DNA from: Dipteronia dyeriana
Taxonomy: Eukaryota > Streptophyta > Magnoliopsida > Sapindales > Sapindaceae
Assembly (NCBI GenBank): GCA_032871835.1
Contig: CM065297.1
Coordinates: 25,925,598 to 25,989,597 of the forward strand
Length of the DNA: 64,000 nt
Direction of reading: 5' to 3'
Shown here: piece after piece, positions 22,878-32,702 of the stretch
Layout of the letters: each line of letters begins with the position of its first letter
Position numbering within the stretch: position 1 is the stretch's first letter
The notes under the pieces: model-generated
Seen by the model: only the letters and a program-made list of their open reading frames with translations
Databases searched by the model: none
Told to the model about the DNA's origin: nothing
Position numbers and translations under genes: made by a program

Positions 22878-24525
22878 CCTTCCTTTATCCTCTTCGGGTC
22901 TGGCCCGACCGAGTTCACATCAAAGTTATTTCTTGCTTCTACTGCTTCTCCGATTTCCTGAGTTCGTTCTCGGTTACTTCTTCCAGTGGATGGTCCTCCA
23001 AAGATCGTGTGTATTACTTGATTGGCCTCTAGACTAGCCCTTTGATTTTGACTAGAGTCGTGATCGGCCCTGATCTCTTTCTTTGCTTCTGATTTTTCAT
23101 CCTTTTTCAAGATCACATCCTGCAGATGCCCTTCCCGAATGAGGGTTTCTATGTAATCTCTGAGCTGATAACATTTGGAAGTCTCATGACTAGTTTCCTT
23201 GTGGAACCTACAGTATTTGGTTGTGTCTCGCCGAGCAAACTGAGATTGACGGCGTGGCTCTTGTACCATATTTTTTGTTTCCAGAATGGCTAGGATTTTC
23301 TCCTGTTTTTTTCGAAGAGGGGTGTAGTAGGTGTATCTGCCTCAATATTTGTTTGTGGTCTGTTCGATATTACGCCCATTACCCCTGTCTTTGCTCTTTT
23401 CCTTGCCTTTCCTTTCTGTTTTCCCTTCTGGTTTTATACCTTGTACTCGGCGTCCTTCTGTTAGGGCTTTCCTCCATGCATGTAGCATCCTTCTGTGGCT
23501 AGCTCTTCTTCCTCAGCCAGTGCATATCCACCCGCCATATCCATCATGTCTGCATATTTGGTCAATCGGGCTCTTCTTAAATCAAAAGATAGCCGTCCAT
23601 TCTGCAAGTTGTTGATGAATGCATCGATTATTGCTTCATCGTTTGAACTGCCAATTTTTGATACCGCTTGGCCGAATCTCCCCAGGTATTTCTTTAGTGA
23701 CTCATCTTTCCCTTGTTTTATTTGAGCAAGGTGAGCCACTAACTTTTTCCTGTGAGCATTACTCAAGAATTGCTTTGAGAAGCTCCTGCTCAGTTCACTG
23801 AAATTTTTGATGCTTGCTGGGGGCAACCTCCCGAACCACCTTGAACCCATATCTCCCAGAGTTTGTGGAAAGTTGAGACATAGCAAAGGATTGTTGTGGG
23901 CATATTGAGCCATAGCACTTTTATAGCGTCTCACGTGCTCATTTGGATCTGTGTCCTTCTTGAATTGTTCTACGTGTGGCATCCTAAACCTTTCTGGGAA
24001 TGGGGTCTGCAATATTTCCCTGGTGAACGAACTGTTAAAGTCGTCGTCAGATAAATCGTTATACCCATAATGCCTGACCAGTGCGTCTATTTGACGTCTG
24101 TTGCTCTCGACCTCTCGAGTCAGGCTCTGGATTACGACGTCTCTATCTCCCACCGGACTTCCTCAATGGTCGAACCGTTGGTTGATTTTCATTCCTCTTT
24201 CTGGTTCTTTACTCTGATGTCGGGCTTCACGTATGATTCCGTGGTGATGCTTGCGATAGTGTCGATCCTTGTCTTTTGATGACGACTGATCCCGGTACCG
24301 GTCATGTTTGCGGCGTCTAGTACGGACTGTCTGATCCTGGTCCTGCTTCTGGCATGGTCGTTTCTCTTCAAGTGTTTCACATCCAGCCTGTTTCATTGGG
24401 GTAAGGTTCCTTCCGCCTCCTGGTGTACCGAACGAAGCCTTGTAGGTGGGAGAATTAGGAGTTGGTGCTTCTGTGGCCAGTAGATCAACTTCTTCCTTTG
24501 CTGCATCTGCCATCACTTGCTGCAA
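22878..24525 (-). pseudogene. Tat gag
   Basis: From 24525 the frame covers an Arg/Lys/His-rich N-terminal region, then (after a TGA near 24158, CGA-type Arg to stop) the Retrotrans_gag domain. Typical stretches are FPQTLGDMGSRWFGRLPP and ANNPLLCLNF-like sequence, and FSKQFLSNAHRKK. After a frameshift near 23400 comes a Cys/His motif (YCRFHKETSHETSKCYQL) and REGHL, as in Tat gag C-termini. It forms the nucleocapsid-like core. Confidence 0.82.
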
Positions 24526-24728
24526 CGCTTCCTGAAAACTTTGAGTCAGGTCTCCACTGCTGGAGGAACTTGCTGGATCCCTGTCAGGAAGATAGGTTGG
24601 TTCTCTGTTGTTGCAGTGAGATCCCGTGAGGTACTGCCAACATGAAAGTTATCTGGAGATTTTTGGACATCCACGGAATTGCTTCTGCTTCCTGCCATCG
24701 CTTCTGATCAAGTCGGAGGTTCAAGCCC

Positions 24729-24747
24729 CCTCATTCTAGTGCCAATT
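24729..24747 (-). promoter_or_regulatory. Candidate primer binding site of the Tat element
   Basis: Directly inside the 5' LTR end, the minus strand reads TTGGCACTAGAATGAGGG. It begins with the TGG expected to pair with a tRNA CCA end. I cannot name the tRNA with confidence. Confidence 0.5.
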
Positions 24748-25491
24748 GTTGACGTTGATTTCTGGATTGTATCAGAAAAGCCAACAAGGATTGGATTTCA
24801 GCTATCAATTCAAAGGGAAAGAGATTAAATAAAGTAATCAAGACACAAGTTTAAGGTGGTAAAACTCTGATGACCGGAGAAACGTCCACGGGTGGTTAAA
24901 GGATCAACCAAGCCAAAATCCACTATGAAAATATGATGTTTACAATCTCTCGATCTCTCTTCATTCTCTCTGTATTTTTCTATTGCTTGCTGTCTATCTC
25001 CTTTCCTGGAAGAGATTATGGGTTTATTTTTATGTTTATAGAACCCTAATTTGCTTTGTACAAGTAATAAAAAGATCTCTGCATTTAATTGTGATTTGGT
25101 TTCTTGTTTGAAGTAGATTTGTCTTCTTTCCTGTTTCGGAGTCTTGTATTAAAGTCGAATGGGTTTCTAGTAGTGCAGTCCAATTTGGACTTGTTTCCTT
25201 ATATAAGGACGTAATCTTTCTAAAGAAATAAAGTTGTTGCTTGATTGAGAACCCTTCCAGCTCAGTATTCTGTTCTCTTTGGGATTCCTTCTTGATGTGG
25301 ATATCTTCGTGTATTTAATGACCTAGTCCGTGTGAACTAAGCACTAAGCTTCTTATTCGGTTTTCTTCATATTTATCCCGAGTTAGAGCAATACCTGCTG
25401 GTCCGAAGTAGCGCCGTTTGAGCCCGAGTGGAAGCGTTATTTAACCACTCCCGAGTGTCGTTAACTGATCCCGAGTAGGTTTCATTCAACA
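24748..25491 (-). repeat. 5' LTR of the Tat element (744 bp)
   Basis: The plus strand runs from TGTTGACG at 24748 to TTCAACA at 25491, giving short inverted ends TGTTGA/TCAACA. It directly precedes the primer site and gag leader (24530-24728). It contains the GGTAAAACTCTGATGA block that recurs in the solo-LTR-like copy at 55076. Confidence 0.8.
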
Positions 25492-25689
25492 TCTGCTTAC
25501 TCTGGTTTTCTTTTCTTCGGCACTATCTTGTAGGATATTTTCTGAATGCCTATTTGGATGTCCACCTGACAATTTATCCTTTTTGTTTGATGACATGTTC
25601 ATCCGATAAAATTTACATATGACAATACGCAAACCCTATTTTTTTATAAATTTTCTCATGCTTCCTCTGTGCGTGGTTTTTTCCCTACA
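25492..25689 (+). mobile_element. Fragment ending in a copia-type LTR terminus
   Basis: The last ~70 bp (ACGCAAACCCTATTTTT, TAAATTTTCTCATGCTTCC, then TTTTTTCCCTACA) match the minus-strand terminus of the LTRs at 7027 and 8470, but in the opposite orientation. The preceding ~125 bp are unassigned. The fragment abuts the truncated gag of the Athila-like element exactly at 25689/25690. Confidence 0.6.
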
Positions 25690-26676
25690 TCATATTTCTA
25701 CTAGGGAATCACACCTCAAAGTAGACAAGTCATTGAGATGATGTGTAATGGGGAGTTCAGGGATAAATTTTTTGAAGAAGCACTTGACTACCTTGACCAC
25801 ATCGCTGAAAATGGTCAAAATTGGGACACCATTGGTTCCTATGAGTCCATGAGCAAACCACAACCATCTCCATCTAGTGGAGGCATTTACAATCTTAGGG
25901 AAGACCATGACCTTCATGCTAGATTTGCATCCCTGGCAAGGAAAGTTGAAGCTTTAGAAATTGAAAAGAGTGAACGTGTAAAATCTATACAAGAAATTGC
26001 ATGCCATTTATGTGATTCTGATGATTATATCACTCATAGTTGCCCAACTTTACCAGCCTTAAAAGATTGCCTTCATGAACAAGCCAATGCTTTGCACACT
26101 TTCAACAAGCCAAATTCCAACCCATAATCACAAACCTACAATCCTGGTTGGAGATATCCCCCAAACCTTAGTTGGAGAAACAATAATCAAGCTTAGCCTT
26201 CACAACCACCAGATCCATCACATCCACAAACACACTAGAATTTCCAAAACCCTCAAGGTTATGCACCTTATGTCCTACCATCTATGAAAAACTTTGAAGA
26301 CACTTTGCACTCATTTATTGAGAAACAAGAAGCCATTAATAGCCAAACTGCAAGAACCTTGACAGATGTTAAAGATACTTTGGCAAAGATTGCTTATACA
26401 CTCACTACACACGAAAAAGGTAAGTTTTCATCTCAACCACAACCAAATCCTAGGAGTCAATCAAATTTCAATGACAATAACCAACTCCCAGACCAAGTCA
26501 AATCAATTATCACTATTCGTAGTTGTAAGATTGTCGAAAAACCTATTCTTGAATCTGCTAAAAATAATGATGGGTCATTTTTCAAGGATAAGGAAGGGGT
26601 TGATGAAACCACTGTTGATGAAGAAATAATTGAATCCCCACCTACACTCTCATTTCCTCAGGCTCTTAAAAATTAA
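25690..26676 (+). pseudogene. Athila-like gag C-terminal region
   Basis: A single plus-strand frame from 25690 to 26676, interrupted by one stop before 25738 and three between 26125 and 26243. It opens in mid-domain (TPQSRQVIEMMCNGEF), has a predicted coiled region, the Cys/His stretch CHLCDSDDYITHSCP, then EQANALHTFNKPNSNP and YNPGWRYPPNLSWRNN, typical of Athila gag. It ends with a Gln-rich linker toward protease. Confidence 0.8.
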
Positions 26677-27039
26677 CAAAAATCGAAGCATCCCCTAGAG
26701 ATTTTTGAATTTTTCAAACAGATAAAGATCAATATCCCTTTGTTGGGTGCGATCAAACAGGTACTTTCCTATTGCAAATTTTTGAAAGATCTGTGTACTG
26801 TGAAAAGGAAGCATCAGGTAAGAAAGAAAGCCTTGGAGACAAGCAGACCTACCCAGTGGTAATCTTTTATAACCTCACAGATGAGTAAGAAGGTAAGTTT
26901 TTACATGTTTTAAAGAAATATAAGAATGCAATTGGCTAGACTTTGAAATATTTGAAAGGTATTAAGCCCTTGATTTGTTCACAACGAATATATTTAGAGG
27001 AAAATGCTAAAACATATTGATAACCCTAAAGACGACTTA
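26677..27039 (+). other. Degenerate protease-RT linker of the Athila-like element
   Basis: No long frame survives. The stretch lies where protease and the start of RT should be. No protease active-site motif could be read with confidence. Confidence 0.4.
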
Positions 27040-28315
27040 ACCCACACATGAAAGAAGTTGTCAAGACTGAAGTCCTTAAACTACTTGACGTGTGAATTAT
27101 CTACCCTATCTCTGATAATAAGTGGGTGAGTCCTACAAAAGTTGTGCAAAAAAAAGTCTGGAATCACTGTTGTTAAAAGTGAAAAGGGTGAGTTAATTCC
27201 AACTCGTGTTCCATCTAGTTGGCGCATGTGCATTGATTTTAGAAAATTAAATGATGCCACTAGAAAAGATCATTTCCCCCTTTCATTTCTTGACCATATT
27301 TTAGAAAGAGTGGCGGGACATCCCTACTACTGCTTTCTTGATGGGTATTCAAGATACTATCAAATTCTCATTGCATTAGAATACCAAGAAAATACCACAT
27401 TCACATGTCCTTTAGAAACATTTGCATTTAGAAGAATGTCATTTGGTTTGTGTAATGCTCCAGTCACATTTCAACGATGCATGCTAAGCATTTTTAGTGA
27501 CATGATTGAACATTGTTTAGAGGTCTTTATGGATGATTTAACTGTATTTGGAAATTCTTTTGATGATTGTCTTAATAACTTGGAAAGAGTCTGGAAACGT
27601 TGCATAGAAAAAGGACTTGTGATTAACTAGGAAAAGTGTCATTATATGACAACATCTGGAATTGTTTTGGGTCATGTTGTGTAATCAAAAGGAATCGAGG
27701 TTGATAAGGCAAAAATTGAAGTCATTTCAAAGTTACCACCACCACAAAAAGTCAAAGATGTGCGGTCATTTTTAGGGCATGCAAAATTTTATAGGAGATT
27801 TATTAAATATTTCATTGTCATATCTAAACCACTCGGTAACCTCTTATTAAAAGATGTCAAATTTGAATGGACACAAGAGTGTCAAGAGTCTTTTAAAAAG
27901 ATAATTGGCCTTTTAACATCTGCTTCTATCATACAATCCCCTGACTGGTCATTGCGTTTTGAATTAATGTGTGATGCGAGTGATTTTGCTGTTGAAGCTA
28001 TCTGAGGACAAAGAAGAGAAGGTAAGCCTTTTGTGATTTATTACGCAAGTAAAACTTTGATTGGTGTACAAACGAAGTACACCACCAATGAGAAAGAATT
28101 ACTTGCTGTGATATTCGTATCGGATAGATTTCGATCATACTTGAGTAACGCATCAACCATTGTTTTTACTGATCACGCTGCTATGAAGTATTTAATGTCT
28201 AAACAGGATGTGAAGCCAAGACTGATTCGTTAGATTTTGTTGCTACAAGAATTCAATCTCACAATTAAGGACAAAAAAGATGCTGAAAATGTTGTCGCAT
28301 ACCAATTATCATGAC
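27040..28315 (+). pseudogene. Athila-like pol: reverse transcriptase and RNase H
   Basis: From 27142 to 28233 the sense frame stays the same, with stops at 27628-27630 (usual Trp), about 27682, 28003-28005 and 28231-28233. RT motifs are RVPSSWRMCIDFRKLNDATRK, YYCFLDGYSRYYQI (catalytic Asp kept), MSFGLCNAPVTFQRCM and EVFMDDLTVFG (Asp pair kept). RNase H has LMCDASDF, NEKELLAVIF and VFTDHAAMKYL. Its last Asp (usual VADHLSRL) reads VAYQLS. The upstream start is degenerate. Confidence 0.88.
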
Positions 28316-28439
28316 TCACCGCTGAATCGTCATTTGTTAAAGCATCCATCAATGATTCTTTTTCTGATGATCTTTTATTCTCTGTCGTAACTATGCTTTG
28401 ATATGCTAACATTGTTAATTATCTTGCAACAAGAATGAT

Positions 28440-29694
28440 ACCACTTGATTGGAATACATAGGATAAAAATAAATTTTTGACCTAGGTAAAACGTTTTTAC
28501 TTGGATGACCTGTACTTATTAAAGTATTTTCCTGATCAAATCATTCGACGGTGTATTCCGAACAATGTGGTAAGTAGCGTATTTAAATTTTGTCATTCTG
28601 AAGCATGTGGTGGTCATTTTTCGTCAAGAAAATGGCTGTAAAAATCTTGCAGTGTGGATTTTATTGGCCCACATTGCTTAAAGATGCACATGCATTGTGT
28701 AAAACCTGTGAAAATTGTCAAAAATTAGGATCCATTTCCAAGTGAAACTTGATGCCTTTAAGCCCCATTCTTGTCGTTGAAATATATGATTATCGAGGAA
28801 TAGATTTTATGGGTCCATTTCTACTGTCGTTTGGATTTTTGTACATATTGGTTGTCGTTGATTATGTGTCAAAATGGGTTGAGACAATTCCTTGTTGAAA
28901 TAATGATCACAAAACAGTGAATAAGTTTTTAAAAGAAAATCTTTTGAGTCAATTTGGAATCCCTCAAGCCATTAACAGTGATGGAGGCAAACACTTTTGT
29001 AACAAACCCTTTGAGTCTTTAATGAAGAAATATGGTGTTACACATAAAATTGCCACACCATACCACCCTTAAACAAGTGGCCAGGTTGAGTTAGCAAATA
29101 GAGAGATAAAACAGATCTTGAAAAAAACGGTTAAACCTAATCGAAAAGATTGGTCTTTTAGACTAAATGATACACTTTGGGCTTACCGTACTATATTCAA
29201 AACATCTTTAGGTATGTCTCCTTATCATTTAATTTATGAAAAACCTTACCACTTACCTGTTGAACTTGAGAAAAAAAACATATTAGGTCATTAAAGCTTT
29301 CAATTCTAACATAAATGATGTTGGTGAATTATGCAAGTTGCAAATAAATGAACTTGAAGAATTAAGAAATGATGCATATGAAAAGGCAAAAATTCTTAAA
29401 GAAAAATCTAAAACCTTGCATGACAAATAAATTTTAAGAAGATCATTTGAAGTTGGTTAAAAGGTTTTGCTTTATAATTCTCGACTTCATTTATTTCCAA
29501 GCAAATTGAAATCAAAGTGGAGTGGTCCATTTGTTGTGAATAACGTGTATCCATTTCGTGCCATTGACATTGAGAATCCCATGAATCGTAATTTGTTTAA
29601 AGTAAATGGGCAATGTGTGAAACCATTCTTAGAAAATATAAATTTTCAAAAAGACTATGCCGTCCTTTCTGACCCTTGTTACAATGGTGAGTAA
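28440..29694 (+). pseudogene. Athila-like pol: integrase
   Basis: The zinc domain reads CHSEACGGHFSSRK then CKTCENCQKLGS in shifted frames. The core has [37 protein letters not shown] and [17 protein letters not shown], so all three DDE positions can still be read despite stops (for example near 28898 and 29070). The end (29467-29694) is SKLKSKWSGPFVVNNVYP...LFKVNGQCVKPF, the usual integrase C-terminal end. Confidence 0.85.
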
Positions 29695-30535
29695 ACAAAT
29701 CTCTTGCTTTTGACTTTATTTGTGTTTGCAATTACTATTTTGTTTTTGTTCGCTTTTACGTTTTGAATTTTTTTGCAAGGATAATTTCTAGGTTCAATTT
29801 TTGCTTGGTGTGTTTTGCTATATAACCCTGGTTAAGTGGCGGATAACGGTACTCCTTGACAATTTAAGTCGCTTTAACTCAGTTTTTCAAATAACTGATT
29901 CCCCAAAACAAGGCATGGACAAAATTGTTTTCACAAACATGCAAAAACATTTTTCATCGTTGCCTCAAAATGCTCTAGAAAAAGATTTACAAAGCATGGT
30001 CCGAAAGATTGCGTTTCTAATGATGTACAACATTCCTGCTAATGTTCGCTGGTTGATCAAAGCTAAGGTACGTCTAGCAGGTGAGTCTTCTGATTCATTT
30101 ATATTTTACATGCCTGGTTTTGGAATAAGAAACCTTACAAGAAAACGAAGAGCTAAGAAGTAAAGCGTTACTTGTCACAAATGTGCATGTACAACTTGCA
30201 ACACACATTGTCATTCTTTAGGAATGGAGTCTAATAATTGGGAGGATAAAATTTTATTCATTAGGCATGGTTTGCATAGGGAGTCATGGATAATATCCTA
30301 ACGAATCTTGATACACATCCTAGTGGATATGTACAAATGGAAATTAACCAATTATGACCACAATTTTAAAAAGAACATGCACAATATAGTCTTGGGAATC
30401 TGACTTTAAAATACCCTGCTTGCCAATTTATAAGAAAATTGGATATGAAACATATCCTCGACCCATAGAGGGTGTTGAATCTATTATTGTACGTAAAACC
30501 AGAGGAAGATGTGAGCCACAATCACAACTACCGGT
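29695..30535 (+). other. Unrecognised segment between integrase and LOG
   Basis: It holds an open frame 29801-30163 with a basic C-terminus (MVRKIAFLMMYNIPANVRW, ending RKRRAKK). A second, stop-broken reading from about 30280 follows (MDNILTNLDTHPSGYVQMEI, then HAQYSLGNLTLKYPACQFI), ending at a possible splice donor (ACCG|GTAAATA at 30535). I recognise no family. It could be an env-like or extra ORF of the element, or the 5' part of a transcript that reached the LOG gene by splicing. Confidence 0.35.
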
Positions 30536-30692
30536 AAATATCCTTTTGTTTTTATTATCTTTTTCCTTCTACTCTATTGTCTTTTACAATTATTGTTGTT
30601 TACTTTTGATTTTTGAACCATTTGGATATAATATCATTGACAAATGCATCGCCCTATACATATAGGTGTATCACTGTGTTACCTTTTTGGGA

Positions 30693-30702
30693 TATATAAA
30701 TA
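30693..30702 (+). promoter_or_regulatory. Possible TATA box of the LOG-like gene
   Basis: TATATAAATA lies 72-81 bp upstream of the first LOG ATG (30774), after a T-rich stretch. A transcription start about 30 bp downstream would give a ~45-base leader. Alternatively the region is an intron with acceptor ATTCAG at 30762. Confidence 0.4.
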
Positions 30703-30773
30703 CAAGCATTTGTTTTCCTTTCTTTGCTTCAAAGCACTCATAATCATTAAAAAAAAATTCAGAGAGTGCATTA

Positions 30774-31418
30774 ATGATGTCACCTTCAGCTAAACGATTC
30801 ACAAATATTTGTGTGTTTGGTGGCACTAATTATGGGAAACACAGAGAGTTTGTTGAGACTGCAACTCATCTTGGTAAGGTTTTGGCTGAACGGAAAATAC
30901 ACCAAGTGTATAGAGGAGGTAACTTGGGATTAATGGGGTGTGTTTCACGAACTGCACGAGACAGAGGTATTCAAGTTATGGGTATTGTCCCAAAACCTAT
31001 GGTTGCAGCAGACATCATCGAAAAGACAAACGGTGAAGAGCTAGTTGTTTCAGGTATGCATGAAAGACTGACTCCTATGTTACATCATGCTGATGCGTTC
31101 ATAGCTTTGCCAAGTGGTTTTGGAACCTTAGAAGAAATCATTACAATGGCATCCTGGGCATAACTACACATCCATGAGAAAGCCATCAGTTTGATGAATG
31201 TTAATAAATTTTATGATGGTTTGCTTTCATTTCGTGATCATGATCAGAAAAATTATTACATTCCACCCTCAATCCGGAAAATCTTTATTTCTACTTCAAA
31301 TGCTTATGAACTGATTGACCAGTTACAAGCTTTTAAATATGAGCCAGATCCCTCAACCTCCAGAATAGATTGGTCCATTGATGAAGACAACAAGAAACAC
31401 ATAATTGATTTGAGATAA
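30774..31418 (+). pseudogene. LOG: LOG-like cytokinin riboside 5'-monophosphate phosphoribohydrolase, intronless, one stop
   Basis: LOG enzymes release active cytokinin bases from their ribotides in the cytosol. The frame from the ATG at 30774 spans the full family length (about 214 codons) with a single TAA at 31161-31163, where the family has Gln after W-A (CAA to TAA). Visible features are NICVFGGTNYGK (residues 11-22, usual CVFCGSS-type), VYRGGNLGLMG (45-55), SGMHERLTPM with the conserved Arg98, and PSGFGTLEE (113-121) with Glu121. The family motif is PGGxGTxxE, so Gly114 is Ser. After the stop come IHEKAISLMNVNKFYDGLL and ISTSNAYELIDQL, the usual C-terminus. Plant LOG genes normally have several introns. 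This copy has none, so it came from an mRNA. It lies inside the Athila-like element between integrase and 3' LTR, in sense orientation. It is probably inactive as it stands. Confidence 0.88.
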
Positions 31419-31956
31419 GTTTGTAATTATCCAATGTTTTTTATGCATTTTATTTTCTTTTATTTTGTATTACTTTTGGTTTTTTTACAGTATTTTGTTG
31501 TCTTTCAAGTTGTTCAGGTGATGTCTTCTAAGCCTTACTTCTTTCTAAAGATATTGGGGACAATATCTTGTTCTGGTTAGGGGGGGAGGGGATAGTTGAT
31601 TTAATATTTAAAAAAAAACAAATTTGACCATTTTTTTATGTAAAGATGGTCGAGTAGTGAATTCTTTCAATTGCTCATGAGACGTATCTTTTTAGTTCTT
31701 ACACATTTTAATTTTTAAGATTCAGAGTAAAGTATCTTTGTTTCCTCTCTTCATACTATTCAAATGTATGAACTCTCCATTGTGATATTTTTCACTAATC
31801 CTTTTATTTATTCATTCATGTTGAGAAATTTTTCAAACTATTCTGGACACACACGCACACTGACAAGTGATTATGTGTGGTAAGTTGAGATTTAGCGATA
31901 TTTAATCCTGAAAATTTATTCAAGGGTAACAACTGAAGGCAGTGGCCTTGTTTAAA

Positions 31957-31957
31957 A

Positions 31958-32029
<72 letters not shown>
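31957..32029. repeat. (TAA)n microsatellite
   Basis: About 24 consecutive TAA units. A minus-strand frame through it reads a run of Tyr and is an artefact. Confidence 0.95.
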
Positions 32030-32030
<1 letters not shown>

Positions 32031-32171
32031 TTTTTGTGTTTTGACCAAAACTCTTACTTAGTAGCCGGTCCCCATGCCTCAGCAAGCATAGAGTATTCGT
32101 GCAAAACAGTGGAGTCTTGATAGGAATAAAGTGCAGTTTTGTAGCCTCTTGAACCCAAGCAATTAAGTCTG

Positions 32172-32388
32172 AGAGGTGCTTTAACACTTAATGCCCTAAG
32201 ATCAACCGGTATGAGAGTCATTGACCCAAAGCTCGCTACATGGGTTAAAGAGAAAACTTAAGGGAGTTGTACTAATAAACATCTACAATCCGATTAATTA
32301 TGCCCGTAGGAGTGTTTCAACAATTAATGCCCTAAACTCAACTGGTTTGGGAGTCATTGGCCTAAAGCTCGCTATATGGATTAAAGAT
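32172..32388. repeat. Two-copy direct repeat in the Athila-like 3' UTR
   Basis: The block TAATGCCCTAARMTCAACYGG, then GGGAGTCATTG and AAAGCTCGCTA, occurs at about 32189-32258 and 32326-32388, about 135 bp apart and imperfect. Confidence 0.7.
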
Positions 32389-32702
32389 GGAATGTTTGTT
32401 TCCAATTTTGTTATATTAGCAAAAAAAAAGTATAAAACTTATGTCTAATGAAGAAGTCCTGATGAGATTTTAGAATGAAAATGTTGCTTGATTTCAATTG
32501 AATCACATAGTTATTATGTTAATCTTTGTTGAGCATAAGAAAGTTTGATTGATATCTCGATTAATGACTGGTTCTCAGAGGGTGAGAAAAGAGGTCTAGA
32601 AGAGTTTGTCTATTTGGTAGTTTGAAGATTTGAAGATTTGAATTTGTGTTTTTACTATTTTCGCTTTAATTGATAGGGACTAGCAATAAGCTGGTTGGGG
32701 GG

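Larger units (their letters stand above)
14890..25491 (-). mobile_element. Ty3/gypsy retrotransposon of the Tat type, 3' LTR missing
   Basis: On the minus strand: 5' LTR (25491-24748), primer site, gag, protease, RT, Ty3-type RNase H, a second archaeal-type RNase H, integrase, tandem repeats, then a gene on the opposite strand. Dual RNase H, a repeat-bearing 3' region and an antisense ORF are recognised marks of the plant Tat lineage (Ogre/Retand/Grande-like). Each enzyme carries stops, shifts or lost catalytic residues. The left end meets the copia element near 14890 with no LTR, so it was truncated or interrupted there. Confidence 0.88.
31419..32702 (+). other. 3' untranslated region of the Athila-like element
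   Basis: No gene is seen. It contains a G-rich purine tract at about 31578-31593 (possibly a central polypurine tract), a (TAA)n microsatellite, a two-copy direct repeat (separate entries) and, at its end (32693-32702), GGTTGGGGGG, the likely polypurine tract before the LTR. Confidence 0.55.

Noticed and set aside
30774..31418. LOG as a functional host gene
   Set aside because: An in-frame TAA at 31161, Gly to Ser in the PGGxGTxxE motif, lack of introns and position inside a retrotransposon argue against it.
31578..31593. Purine tract as the start of the Athila-like 3' LTR
   Set aside because: The following text lacks a TG start with LTR-like layout; the tract at 32693 is followed by TGTGATTAACAC and a TATA-bearing LTR, so the first is more likely an internal tract.
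31816..32187. Minus-strand frame with a long Tyr run
   Set aside because: It is the translation of the TAA microsatellite.
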